This document shows positions 46,160 through 57,900 of a DNA stretch of 64,000 nt, in pieces. A program made the position numbers and the translations under genes. The stretch covers positions 283,690,941-283,754,940 of the forward strand of contig JBOZIK010000001.1 in NCBI GenBank assembly GCA_051453625.1. Reading direction: 5' to 3'. The notes below the pieces were generated by a model. It worked only from the letters and a program-made list of their open reading frames with translations, did no database searches and had not been told where the DNA came from. Source of the DNA: Welwitschia mirabilis (taxonomy: Eukaryota; Gnetophyta; Gnetopsida; Welwitschiales). Positions within the stretch are counted from its first letter, which is position 1. Every line of letters starts with the position of its first letter.

Positions 46160-46710
46160 CAGGTTGATGTGAACCATTTATGCATTTACTTAAGAAAGAT
46201 AATAAATTTAAGTGGGACGAAAATTATCAAAAGGATTTTAATAAAATTAAGAAATATTTGACATTCACCCCTATTCTAAGTCCACTTAAGCTTGTTCAGT
46301 CATTTTACCTTTACTTGGAGCATATATCATTATCAATTAGTGCAATAATCTTTCAATGTGATGAATTACATCAATATTACCTAATTGATTACATTAGTAG
46401 GATACTACATCAATATGAGAGAACTTATACTGAAGCAAAAAAGGCATGTTTGAGTTTAGTTTTTTCTTTACAAAAGTTTTGTCATTATATGATGATAAAT
46501 AAAACAATTATGATTAATTATCAGAATTTTCTCAAACATCTGCTCGAATACTCTACTAGTAACACACATTTAACAAAGTGGGCATCGATTCTTGCTGAAT
46601 TTAACATAGAATTCCAATCTCAAAAATTAGTTAAGGGAAAGTACGTAACTAAACAAATGATAGATCTACTAATAATAGATCTACCAATAAAAGCTAAAGG
46701 TGAAACTTAG
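46160..46710 (+). pseudogene. gypsy RNase H (first)
   Basis: A 176-codon open frame from 46,180: FKWDENYQKDFNKIKKYLTF, PILSPLKLVQSFYLYLEHIS, YLIDYISRILHQYERTYTEA and LTKWASILAEFNIEFQSQKL. It aligns with the gypsy RNase H (F.WT.ECQ.AF..IK.YL...PVL.PP....LLYL... YY.S..L...E.RY...E.... L.KW...L.EFDI.Y.....KGQ). The first catalytic Asp position lies in a diverged block. The element's longest open frame. Confidence 0.92.
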
Positions 46711-46739
46711 ATGAATCTAAACAATTTCCTAATGAAGAA

Positions 46740-47100
46740 ATTCTTATTATTAAAATGAAAAAGAATTGGAATGCATTGATGTTTTTTAATGGCGCATCTA
46801 ACCGAAATGATTGATTTATACAAGTAATCTTCTTTCTCAATAACAAAATAAGCTTGTCATTCTCTTTTAAACTAAATTTTCATTACACAAATAACACTGC
46901 TAAATATGAGGATTTGACAAAAGGAATCATGTTCACTATTCAAGTAGGTTTCAAGAAATCACGCATTTTTGGTAACTCACAATTAGTTATCAACCAAGTC
47001 TTAGGAAAGCACAAAGCTAGAACAGGAATCCTAGGTGCATATCTTGGAAGAGCAAGAAAGCTTCTCACATTATTTTAAGGCATGTGAACTTCTAGTTGTT
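46740..47100 (+). pseudogene. gypsy archaic RNase H (second)
   Basis: Translation gives WNALMFFNGASNRND (family: W.LFFDGA.N..GSG, catalytic D changed to N), then FHYTNNTAKYEDLTKGIMFT (family: F.CTNN.AEYEA...GL..A), and SRIFGNSQLVINQVLGKHKA (family: V.GDS.L.I.Q..GEW..R, D changed to N). This second RNase H before integrase is diagnostic of the Tat clade. Confidence 0.9.
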
Positions 47101-48540
47101 CTTAGAAAGAAAAATCAATTCGCAGATTATCTTACAAACTTTACTCAAATGTATTTTAGAGATTCATTCGTTAAAGAGTATGTTAAATGTGTGTACATCA
47201 GTTAAAATTTCCTCGATGAACATTAGATAACTGCTTATCTAAAGCTATCATGACATGAGGTAAGTTAATTGATAAAAGATCCTAAAGCGAATGATGAATG
47301 ATGTGATACTTTACTATATTACTTCACTAATCAAAGGCTACTCGAAAATTTCTCTTCATTACATAAGTGAAACTTCAAGGATCCATCAATGTGTTTTGCC
47401 CTAATCCAAGGATAATTATATAAAAAGTCAAATAAAGGTATCCTGTTAAGATGCCTAAAATTAAGTGAAGCTACTTATGTCATAAAATAGACCCGTGCTA
47501 GATTATGTAAGCCCCACTAGGGGACAAGATCACTGTTGGGTTATGTTCTACAGTTTGGTTATTTCTGGAAAACAATAAACAATGACTATTTCAAAATAAT
47601 TAAAACATGTCACACATATTAGATATTTTTATCAAGATACATCAATTGCCTACTAAAATTTTTCCTTTTGATCTAATTTGGATTTTTAGAAAATGGGGTA
47701 TGGATTTAATTGGTCTTATTATGCCTACCTCATCAGGACAACATGTGTTCATCCTTCTTACAACAGAATACTTTTCTAAATGAGTTGAAGCAGTTCCATT
47801 ACAACAAATAGCATCAAAGAAAATTTAAAATTTCATTTTTAACCACATCATTACTAGATTTGGCATACCTTATGTCATTGTCACTGATAATGGTTCATAA
47901 TTTAAATCATCAAAATTGGATAATTTCCTGAGAAAATTTGGGATAAAACATTCCTTTTTGATACTATGTTAGCCTTAAGCAAATGAAAAAGCTAAAGATA
48001 CAAATAAATTAATCATAAATTATCTCAATAAATTCTTACAATACAAAGTCATGGCATGAGAAATTACCTTTAGCGTTATGGGCTTACCACACTGCAGTAA
48101 AAACTACTACAGGAACAACACCATTTCAACTCGTCTATGGTATTGAAGTAGTTTTGTCCACTCAAATTTAAATNNNNNNNNNNAGTTAAGGATCTAAAGT
48201 TATCTATTACAGAAAAGGAAATGTTACTTGCACAACTTAAAACTTTAGATGAAAAATGAGTAAAATCCTTGCAACAAACCCAACTTTACCAAAAGCAAAT
48301 CAATAATGCATATAATAAACATGTGAATATAAGATCTTATGATATAGGCAACTTAGCATTAAAAGTGAACTTAATCGAAAAGACTTCAAAGTTTTTACCT
48401 AATTGGTTAGGACCATTTGTTATCTCATAGCAGTTTAACAAGAGAACATATAAACTAAGGATTTTAAATGGTGTTGAATAAAGTGAACTGATAAATTCCC
48501 TATATCTTTGAACATATTTTAATTAAAATAAAGTTCAAAA
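47101..48540 (+). pseudogene. gypsy integrase
   Basis: The N-terminal zinc-binding region is poor (GILLRCLKLSEA at 47,440-47,475). The core reads WGMDLIGLIMPTSSGQHVFI (D at 47,703-47,705), FGIPYVIVTDNGS (D at 47,886-47,888) and ANEKAKDTNKLIINYLNKFL, where the catalytic Glu of NGQAEA is Lys. LPLALWAYHTAVKTTTGTTP and FQLVYGIEVVLSTQI follow. After the 10-N gap at 48,174-48,183, KFLPNWLGPFVIS (about 48,390-48,430) is the GPY/F motif. Coding ends near 48,520. Confidence 0.9.
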
Positions 48541-49212
48541 AACATGTTATTTTTAGTTCATGTTGCAATTTAGTTGTTTTCATATTTTCATTAGTAAGTT
48601 TATACAATTTTACATGTATATATACATTGGTTCTCATGCAAAACAACATAGGCCTTTTTCTTACATTGCACAAAGTCCAAATTTTGGTTTCTATATTTGA
48701 ATTCCAGACTATGACTAAAAATCATCTTTCATCCTTTCCTCCTTTCTATTGAAGTCACATGCTACTTTCCTTCGAGCATAACGCTAATAAGGGAAAGCGT
48801 CAAACTTTGCTATAATTAACATTCCATTCCATAAGGCCCCACTCATGGAAGACGACAATGATGAGATATATCGCATTAATTCATGTTATAACCCACCTGA
48901 TCCTTTCTTTATGATTTACATTCTTGCATGAGCCTTCTTATTCTACTTACTTGTATATCACTGTTAATGTCCCACTAGATAGTAGCGGATACATATTCCC
49001 TCTTGTCATGCATTCCCTCACATATTTCATCCATTACTACTACATTATTTACTCTATTTTGTTTATACCCATTATGTCGCTATTTTATCATACCCATGTT
49101 ACATTTCCTAAGCTCTCATTCTCATCTTGTTATCAAATATATATATATATATATATAAAAAGAAAAAGAAAGAATGAAAAATATTTCCTGTCTACTTCTT
49201 TTTTGTACAGCC
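48541..49212 (+). other. gypsy 3' untranslated region, first part, with (TA)n
   Basis: No coding signal. A (TA)10 run occupies 49,137-49,157. Sequence at about 49,040-49,130 resembles the end of duplicate B (52,140-52,230), so it may be a partial further unit of the tandem array. The plus frame 48,924-49,232 is not supported. Confidence 0.5.
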
Positions 49213-50623
49213 TATTAGATACCTCTTTATAATGAGTTAACTTCTAAGTAACTAAGTCTTTATCTTATAGAAAAGTGCATCTTGGATAACTCCATTAGGT
49301 TTCTTAATTTAGATGCTATAAAAACCTTAGGGTTAATAGATAATAGTCAAGACTATATTAGTTGATAACTAATATGCTATTGGCATGATAGAAGCACTTG
49401 AATAGGAAGTTCATCTCAATTAAGAGATGTGATTTCCCTTCACCTTTAGCTAAATAACTCCTTAGCATTGTTTCTCGATTAAGGTTATTTCTTTGTTCAA
49501 TCGTCCATTTGTTTAGTTTTGTATTAAATCACATTCGAGTTTCATCAAAGTAGTTTTCTACTTTTGGGCTTTTATGGTGGTAAGATTGGATTTCACCTAA
49601 TCTTAAGACATTCCCATGTCTATGACCTCTAGTTTCTTAATCTATTTGGTATTAGCATCCCTTGTATCAAATCTGATGCTTATCTTCAGCTGTGAGCTTT
49701 ACAATTTACCATTCTAATGATCAAGCAATATTCAAAAATAAAAAGAAAATTCAACCCAATTGATTAAAAAAAAGGAAAAAAAAGAAAAAAATCATGAATT
49801 TCTACCACAAGTGCACTAGGGCAAATATTCCTAAGAGGAGCCTTTGGCAGTCTGATATGATAGCTATGGGAGCTGCACTAGGATGTTAGTTTATCATGAT
49901 CTAGCTTTGACTCATGGATCTTTACACTCTTGATAGTGGTTGCACTACATTCATTATGATGAATGGTATTCTTTAAACACTCCATTGGCTTGATTTTCCC
50001 ATAACTCTAAAGCTATGACTTTGTGAGCATTTAGAACATCTTGGTCATTAGATGACAAGTTAGTAAGATCTCACTTCTTGTTGTAGCCAATGATTAGATT
50101 GAGTTATAATCCAAACATTATATTAATACTTTGTAGAATAATCATAAGCATTTTCATAAACATTGCCTTTATCACATGATACTCTATGTTATTTAACATT
50201 GAACCATTGCATTAATGACATCGAATAATGTTCTGATCCATACCAATGGACTTTGATAGGTTGGCATTTACAGGTGTAGAAATCAACCTTCTTTATGCCC
50301 TATTTATCCATCTTCACCTAATATTTTTTTGGTATTTGTGATTAATTAGCTCAAAGTCATTGTTGCATTTATTCTTACCTACTTGAGACTAATCCCACTT
50401 TCTAGTTAACTTTTTATTCTTTGGTATTTCTCCCTTTTACTACCCCCTTTGCCACCTTGCAATGCCATGAGAATCTATTTAACAATGCCATTACCTCTCA
50501 TCCCTTTTGCTTTATTTTCCATTCTCCTATACCCTAGGCTTTCCTTCTTCATTTTAATGATTATGGTCATATGATTATTATCATTTCCATTTTCTCATTT
50601 TGTACATTTATTACTACTTCTTT
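49213..50623 (+). repeat. 1.4-1.5 kb tandem duplication, unit A
   Basis: From 'ttagatacctctttataatg' this aligns with unit B at a constant offset of about 1518 bp (100 N included) over its whole length, at about 88 percent by eye. Unit A is cut by the gap at 50,624. Tandem repeats between pol and the 3' LTR are a known trait of Tat elements and can seed satellites. Confidence 0.9.
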
Positions 50624-50723
50624 NNNNNNNNNNNNNNNNNNNNNNNNNNNNNNNNNNNNNNNNNNNNNNNNNNNNNNNNNNNNNNNNNNNNNNNNNNNNN
50701 NNNNNNNNNNNNNNNNNNNNNNN
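50624..50723. other. assembly gap (100 N) between tandem units
   Basis: A gap lies exactly between the two duplicates, as expected where an assembler fails in a tandem array. More copies may be hidden. Confidence 0.95.
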
Positions 50724-52168
50724 TAGAGCATGTTAGATATCTCTTTATAATGAGTTAACTTATAGTGGCTAAGTCTTTATCTTATAGAAAAATGCATTTT
50801 GGATGACTTCATTGAGATTCTTAATTTAGATGCTATGAAAACCTTAGGATTGATGGACAATAGTGGGTACTATGTTAATGAATAACTGATATGCTATTGC
50901 CATGATAGAAGCACTTGAGTAGGAAGTTCATCTTAATTAAGAGATGTGATTTCCCTTCACCTTTAGCTGAATGACTCTTTAACACTATTTCTTGATTAAG
51001 GTCCATTCATTTGATCTTGTGTTAAATCGCATTCGATTTCCATCAAAGTAGTTTTCTACTTTTGGACGTTTATGGTGGTAAGGTTGGATTTCATCCAATC
51101 TTAAAACATTCTCATGTCTATGATCTCTAGTGTATTAAGTTATTCGGTATCAGCATCAATGTATCAAATATGACACTTGTCTTCAGTTGTGAGCTTTACA
51201 ATTTATCATTCTAATGATCAATCAATGTTCAAAAACCAAAAGAGAATCCAAGCTAATTGGTCAAACAAAAAAAAAAGAAAGGAAATAAGAAAGAAAGAAA
51301 GAAAGGAAAAAAAGAAAAAAAATAATTAAAAAAACCATCACGATGTTCTATCGCATGCGCACTGGGGCAAACATTCCCAAGAGGGGTCTTTGGCAGTGTG
51401 ATATAGTAGCTGTGGGAACTTCACTAGGATGTCAATTAGTCATGATTTGGCTTCCTCTTATGAATCCTTACACTCTTAGTAGTGGTTGCACTTAGCTCAT
51501 TATGATGGACGGTGTTCTTTAAATTCCCCATTGGCTTGATTTTCCCATGACTTTGATGCTATAACTTCACGAGCATTTAGAGCATATTGGTTATTAGATG
51601 GTAAGTTAGTAAGATCTCACTTCTTGTTGTAGCAAATGATTGGATTGAGTTATAGTCTAGGCACTATATTGATACTTTGTAAAATAATCATAAGCATTAT
51701 CATAACCATTGCCCTTATCACATGATACTTTATGTTATTTAACATCGAATCATTGCATTAATGATATCAAACAATGTTATAATCCATACCATTGGACTTT
51801 GCTAAGTTGGCATTTAGAGGTGTAGAAATTAATCTTCTTCATTCCCTGTTTGTCCATCTTCACCTAATCTCTTCTTGGCATTTGTGATTAATTACCTCAA
51901 AGTCATTATTGTATTTAATCTTACCTACTTGATATTAATTCCACTTTCTAGTTAACTTGTTATCTTTTGGTATTTCTCCCTTTCACTACCTCCTTTACCA
52001 CCTTGCAATGCGATGAGAATCTATTTCCTAATGCCATCGCCTCTCATCCCTTTTGCTTTATTTACCATTCTCCTATACCCTAGCTTTCCTTATCCAGTTT
52101 TATGATTATGGTTAAATGTTAATTATTATTTCTCATTTCTTATTTTATACATTTATCACTACTTCTCT
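50724..52168 (+). repeat. 1.4-1.5 kb tandem duplication, unit B
   Basis: Second unit, ending near 'atcactacttctcttt'. The divergence from unit A shows it is not an assembly copy. An expanded purine run 'aagaaagaaagaaag' at about 51,288-51,325 is longer than in unit A. Confidence 0.9.
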
Positions 52169-52269
52169 TTATTGACATCTTATCATCTCGCACATCGCTC
52201 ATGTCATTATCCCATACCTTTCCCATCCACCTATGTTGCTTTAAAAAAAACGAAGGGTGGCGGGGTGGA

Positions 52270-52272
<3 letters not shown>

Positions 52273-52318
<46 letters not shown>
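52273..52318 (+). repeat. (AG)23 microsatellite
   Basis: Forty-six bases of perfect AG repeat, 75 bp before the gypsy 3' LTR and just after unit B. The minus frame 52,140-52,346 is a shadow of it. Confidence 0.97.
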
Positions 52319-52320
<2 letters not shown>

Positions 52321-52392
52321 AAAGCTTGAAACAAGTGCATGATCATTTTTTACATGAGGCTCATATTTTACTTCATGCTAAAATGGGACAAC

Positions 52393-53588
52393 TATCATGC
52401 GATGTGAGCCCTAAGGCATTGTAGCAAAGTGTAATGCCATAGCAGTAAGGGATGATGCTGTCGATGAAGGAGGGTAGTACTAAAAAAATCATGAATGATA
52501 CCAACCTCAAAATTCATAACACAATCAAATGGACAGTAGCCCATATCAAATCAGGGGATGCAAGCAGATTGCAAAGAGAAAAAAATGTGAATAGAACAAA
52601 AATACTACAGATCATAAGAGGGAGAGAGCAAAACATGCGAAAAGGAAATCTCTTGAAAAAAAGGATGAATAACTAGCTGTAAGATGCATTTTCAGCAAAG
52701 CAACAAGTTAAATGTGGATTAAAAAAATAGTGGAATGGAGTGGCATCCAAAAGCCATGATGAATCAGAGAGAAGGGCAACGTTATTCAGAGATAGAACAT
52801 AGAGATCAGAGGAAAGCATTTTCTAGGTTTCTTTCTTTTTTTGTTTTTTTATTTTTGTTTTTTAAAAGACATTTTACTTTTTTTTGTTTAAAAAAATGAA
52901 AAAAAGGACCATTTCAATATTTTTTTAAGTTGTACATTTAAAAAAAATAAATTTTTTAAATATAGATAAGAGTTTTTTTTTAAAAAACTATTAATTAGGT
53001 TTACATCTTATGTTTACAAAAAAAAAAAATTTAAATATATTTTTGAAATCATGTTTAAAATCAAGAAAAACTTTTTAGACATTAAATTTAAATTTCTCTT
53101 AAAATCAAGAAAAATATCACAAAAATTTTTATATTCTGAAAAAAATATTTAGCTGGGTCTTTTTATCATTATTAAATCCTAATTTTTTGTTTAATTTATA
53201 ACTCATTTTATGCATTTAAATTTTCACTATAGGTAAAAATTTTTTAGGCCTAAAATAAATCACAAAAAAATAATTTACAACGTTAGGGAACTTTGTCAAA
53301 ATGAAATCAATCAAATTCAGTCAAACTTAGTTAACAAACAGCACAACTTCTTATTCAAACTCAGTCAAAGTTAGTCAAACTAGCCAAAATGAGTCAAATA
53401 ACATTAGTCAAAGCAAGTCTAAGTTAGTCAACCATAGTCAACCATAGTCAAAATTAGTCAACTTCGGTCAAACTAGGTCAAGTCATTAGGTTTAGCTTAA
53501 ACTTATTTAAATCATCATTAAATCATCAAAGTCACCTAGTATAATATTAAAACTAATCCACCATTTACTAAAACCAAAAAAATCTCAT
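52393..53588 (+). repeat. 3' LTR of the gypsy element
   Basis: Aligns with 40,474-41,708. It starts near 'tatcatgcgatg' after a purine-leaning 'aaaatgggacaac', a probable decayed polypurine tract at about 52,380-52,392. Twelve GTCAA motifs at 53,294-53,490. No clear target-site duplication was seen. Confidence 0.88.
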
Positions 53589-54920
53589 AAACAAGATTAA
53601 TGACTAGACTATGACTGATCTGTTAAGTGCCAAAATATCCATTTGCTTATCAAAGACCTAAGAGAAATTAATCACCAAGGCCAAGCACTGAATCAGTGAT
53701 GGCGAAGTAGTGCTAGAAATCAGAGAGGCCTTTATCAAATCAAATGAGATCAGGCCCTAACTATTAGTAGCATTACCATCCACTTAAGAAGCATCGAGCA
53801 AAATCTCAACCATTTCTTCTGTTGATCTCTGTGGTTTCCCTGCCATGACTACTAATTACATTGCCTCTGGTCCTCAAGATTTCTATAATTTATCATAACT
53901 AGAAAAACTGAGATGAGATGCGTGATATGTTTGATGTACATTAGTGAACTGTCAAGAAACTTATAGGAGAACATTCCCATAAAATAGTCAAATGCAAAAT
54001 AGTGTTTCATTCAACATTGGTTTCAATGACAAGGCTAGAAAGCATGGGTGAGGTTATCCACAACCTCAATCCAATGTTTGTTGTAGCTATATTTGAACAA
54101 TATAGAGTGGTCTAGGTTGTTTCCACTTAGATGATCTACTCAATTTCAAATCTGTAGGTACTATATTTGCACTTGACTTGAAGATTCACTTGAATTATTT
54201 GCTAGATTCCTCTTTAGCTAATGATTAAATCAAAAACACTTTTAAACATCTTAAAATTATTCTTAAATCCCTTGCAATTCTTGGGTTCTATGGAGTTAAT
54301 CTCTTTACCAAAAATAGCATGCATAGAAAATTCTAAAGCTCCAATAAAAGAAACACCATTCCATTTCACACATTCAAAAGAATTTAAGATCCAAACACAG
54401 AAGAAAAGATGGCAATTCCCCTGTAAAAATTGAAAAAGAATGAAAACTTAAAAAAATGTAAAACATAAGAAATTTCAAGCTGTGAACATAAAGATAGAAG
54501 AATATTGAATTTCATAGCTAGAAATATTAATATATATTTTCTATTTTTTAGTTTTTAAAATACTTTTTTTTGGGTTTTTTGGTTTTTTTGGTTTTATGGT
54601 TGTTTAAAGACTTTTGATTTTTTAGAGAATGGAAAAAAAGAAACTTGAAACACTTCACTTTTTCTTTGGAAAAGCAAATTTAAAAGTGTGTTAAGATACT
54701 CTAATAGTATATATCCATCATATTAGATAATATTAGAGGTGAAGACCAACAAAATGGAGGTTATTGCCTCCATTAATGAGCCTACTAGGGATTGTTTGCA
54801 AACTCGTGTGGATGTTTTTTTTAAACTATATATATATATATATATATATATATGAGGTTATTTAGTAACTTTTCCTGAGCACAAGAATAAGTGCACTTTG
54901 CCTAAAACTAGATAGTGTTA
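53589..54920 (+). other. unassigned DNA right of the gypsy element, with a coding-like fragment
   Basis: The sequence is less AT-biased than the surroundings at first. In one plus frame 54,160-54,420 reads LDLKIHLNYLLDSSLAND, then FKHLKIILKSLAILGFYGVN, with few stops; I do not recognise it. (TA)13 lies at 54,827-54,853, followed by a 5-N gap at 54,925-54,929. Confidence 0.4.
54827..54853 (+). repeat. (TA)13 microsatellite
   Basis: Twenty-seven bases of uninterrupted TA. Confidence 0.95.
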
Positions 54921-54929
54921 GAACNNNNN

Positions 54930-57900
54930 AAATCAACTTCTAGATGATAAAATTAGAAAAACAAATCAAAATCAAAGTCAAAAGAAAAAGAGGAAGAGGA
55001 GAAATACCTTGAATTCCTCTAGTTAGTATGGTTAGACTTCTTGTTGCATTGAAAAGTAAAAAAAGCTTATCTTATTTATTATATGAAAAAAAATCCTCTT
55101 CTTACACAAATAGAAATCACTAAGGCCTCATTCCTTCATGATAACTTCTAGGGTCATACTATTAGATCACACCTCTTTGTTGTTCTCATATTTAGAAGAA
55201 AAATAGGGATTTAACATAAGAATAAACTGTTTAACCTCAATATCCCTAGCATTTCTTCTAGAGTTATTTCTTTTAAATAGCTTAAGTGATTAGTCTAGGC
55301 TTAAGTTATCTCTTTAAATCATCTTTAATGATAATAACTCAAATTGAATTAGAGTTTAGCAATTTACTCATCTATTTTATCTACATCCATACTTCATAAT
55401 GCATTCTATTATTTTTAGTATCCAACCCTTTCTCTAGGTCTTAATGAAGCTATTTCTTTTGCAAAAATCAATCTTCAGCAACCTAACTATTGGACATAAA
55501 CTATCTCTAATTATTTCTTAGATCATTACTTTACTTTTATTCTTTTAAAATTCATTTGAATCTTCAAAACCTCAATTATACTAATATCCCATGCTTTTCA
55601 ATTATTTTCCTGGATCCCTCAAAATTCTCAAGAAAGAGAAAACCATCATTCTCAAACTCATGGATAAAAACCTTAGTGTTATCAACCTAAATCCATTTTG
55701 GAACATAAATGAAGCTTCTGTGAACTCTTTAATGATGACATATACCTTCTAATTTTCTTTGTTACATGAAACATTATCCATACTTATCTTTTATTTATTA
55801 GTTAAAAATAATTTTTTCTTTTTAATGGATTTTAGGATTATCTTCTACAAGTTCCTTTCTTTAAAACTAGATCTAATGCTTTCTATCTCATCTTGAAGAT
55901 CGATAAGTGCAACATTATTGACTAATCCATATGTAGCTTCAACGGGTATATATTAGTACTTTCCTTCTAGGCCTTCATTATCTTCTTATTTAGGTACTAT
56001 GTTCCTAGCCCACATACCTATAGAATTATGTCTTTCTTATCAAATATATTTTCTTATCTTTGTCATCCTTCTTATGTAATATCATTTACATTTTCTATAA
56101 AATAACTATACACTAGTGTACCTACTAATGCAAGTTAATAAGTTCTCAAGTGGATTTTTAATAAGCATTTATTTATTACTCTTTCTTCATGATTATATGT
56201 GGAAGCCATAATGGAGCATTTATGATTAGTACTTTTAGAACACTACCTTGGGTTTCATGGTAAAATCTTTGAAAATATGTAAGGTAATGCTCTGGGTAAC
56301 CACTTTACAATAGTTAATGCTTGCTTATTCCTCTACCATCTTCTGTATCATTTTCTTCTCTCAAAGAAATACAAGCCCACTTCTCTACATTAAAAGGTCA
56401 ATCAATGATGATATTAACTTATGAAATATCACATTTGATAATTTTAAGGCTTATGAAAATGTGTATCTAAACATTAATCTTATGCCTTATGTTATGGACT
56501 CCTCTATTTACATTCTAGATGCCACTCTCTTTAAGGATTTTAATTTTTAAAACACTTGCATCCTTTCAATAAAATATTGTAAAAAACCTTTGATTCTTAC
56601 TATTACATCACTTACACCTCTTGGAATTCTATAAATGAAAAGCAATACTTTATTATTTTAGAACTTAAGGTATACCTTATTAGGTAATCTAAACTTACTA
56701 GCTTCATTAAATCAAAGGACAATCTTTATAAGATACTTCAAGCTTGTGGTTTTCTTAGAAACTTCCTACTTCATTACTTTTAAAAATTCTTTATGTTCGA
56801 TACATCAATACTTCTTCATCATATTTGGGATGCTACTCAAAATAATAAAAGAACCCTCTCATTTTCAAAATGGATTTTGATCCTTTAACTATATACTCCA
56901 ATGTGAGGGAGATCATAAATCCTAAATTTATTGAAATTTTTAAAGAAGATAAATTAATGATAGATATTCATCAAGATTAAGTTATTTGTTAGAGGAATCT
57001 ATGAATACTTAGTAGCCATATTATTTTTTCACCTACTTCTACATCCTTCTTTTAAGATGTATGGCCCTCATTTATAGTAATAATCTACTACTCTTTAGAA
57101 TTTATGAGCTTGATAGAAATGGCTACTTATATAAGTCTCTCACTTGAGTTTTTCACATTTTCATAGACTCTTGTATAGAGAATTATAAAGAGGTGTGTTA
57201 CTCCCCAAAAGTACTTTGCTATTTTTTTCATTCTTTTCTTCTTAATTTCTCTCCAAAAATTGTAATTCTTCATTTGCAATTAGTGTTGTCTTAAATTTTT
57301 TATTTTAAAGTTTTATAATCTAGGGTTTCTTAGAGATTAAGAATTATAAATCTTAAACTTATTTAACTTTGTTAACAATATCCTTTAATAAATGATATTA
57401 TTTTAGGTCCATTCATTTGCTAAAGGAATTTATGAAAACTTAGCAAGCAGATTGCTTAAAGGAGTTATGGTAGGATGACCTCTGACTACTAACTTTGTTT
57501 ACCTCCACATTCATATATCGNNNNNNNNNNNNNNNNNNNNNNNNNNNNNNNNNNNNNNNNNNNNNNNNNNNNNNNNNNNNNNNNNNNNNNNAAAGCCAAG
57601 ATACTACTTTTTTAAGTGAAAATGCAGTTTTTTATTCAAAACCCACTTCTTTTTTCTTTATTTTTAATAATTATTTTGAGAAGATTTATTTGCATTTTTA
57701 AGATAATATTAAAAATATACTTACTATTCTAGTATTTGTGATTGAATCAGAAATCTTTATGAAGTCAACACTTTTATTTTAGGTGTATTCTTTTTTTTAC
57801 CCTTTTGAAATTGAAGGTTGTTTATAGTAGAAAGCTATTATGAAAATACACTTTTGGATGAGGAAGAAATTCCTTACTACAACATTCCATATCTATAGTA

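Larger units (their letters stand above)
40474..53588 (+). mobile_element. Tat/Ogre-group Ty3/gypsy retrotransposon, degenerate
   Basis: Two LTRs of about 1.2 kb (roughly 85 percent identical by eye) bound a 13-kb element with gag, protease, RT, RNase H, a second RNase H, integrase and a GPY/F-like tail. Dual RNase H domains before integrase, a gap with intron features between protease and RT, a long 3' region with tandem duplication and the absence of a chromodomain are marks of the Tat clade (Ogre, Retand). All domains have stops and frameshifts. Ns at 48,174-48,183 and 50,624-50,723 interrupt it. Confidence 0.92.

Noticed and set aside
52140-52346. 68-codon minus frame with a poly-Leu/Ser run
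   Set aside because: Produced by the (AG)23 microsatellite.
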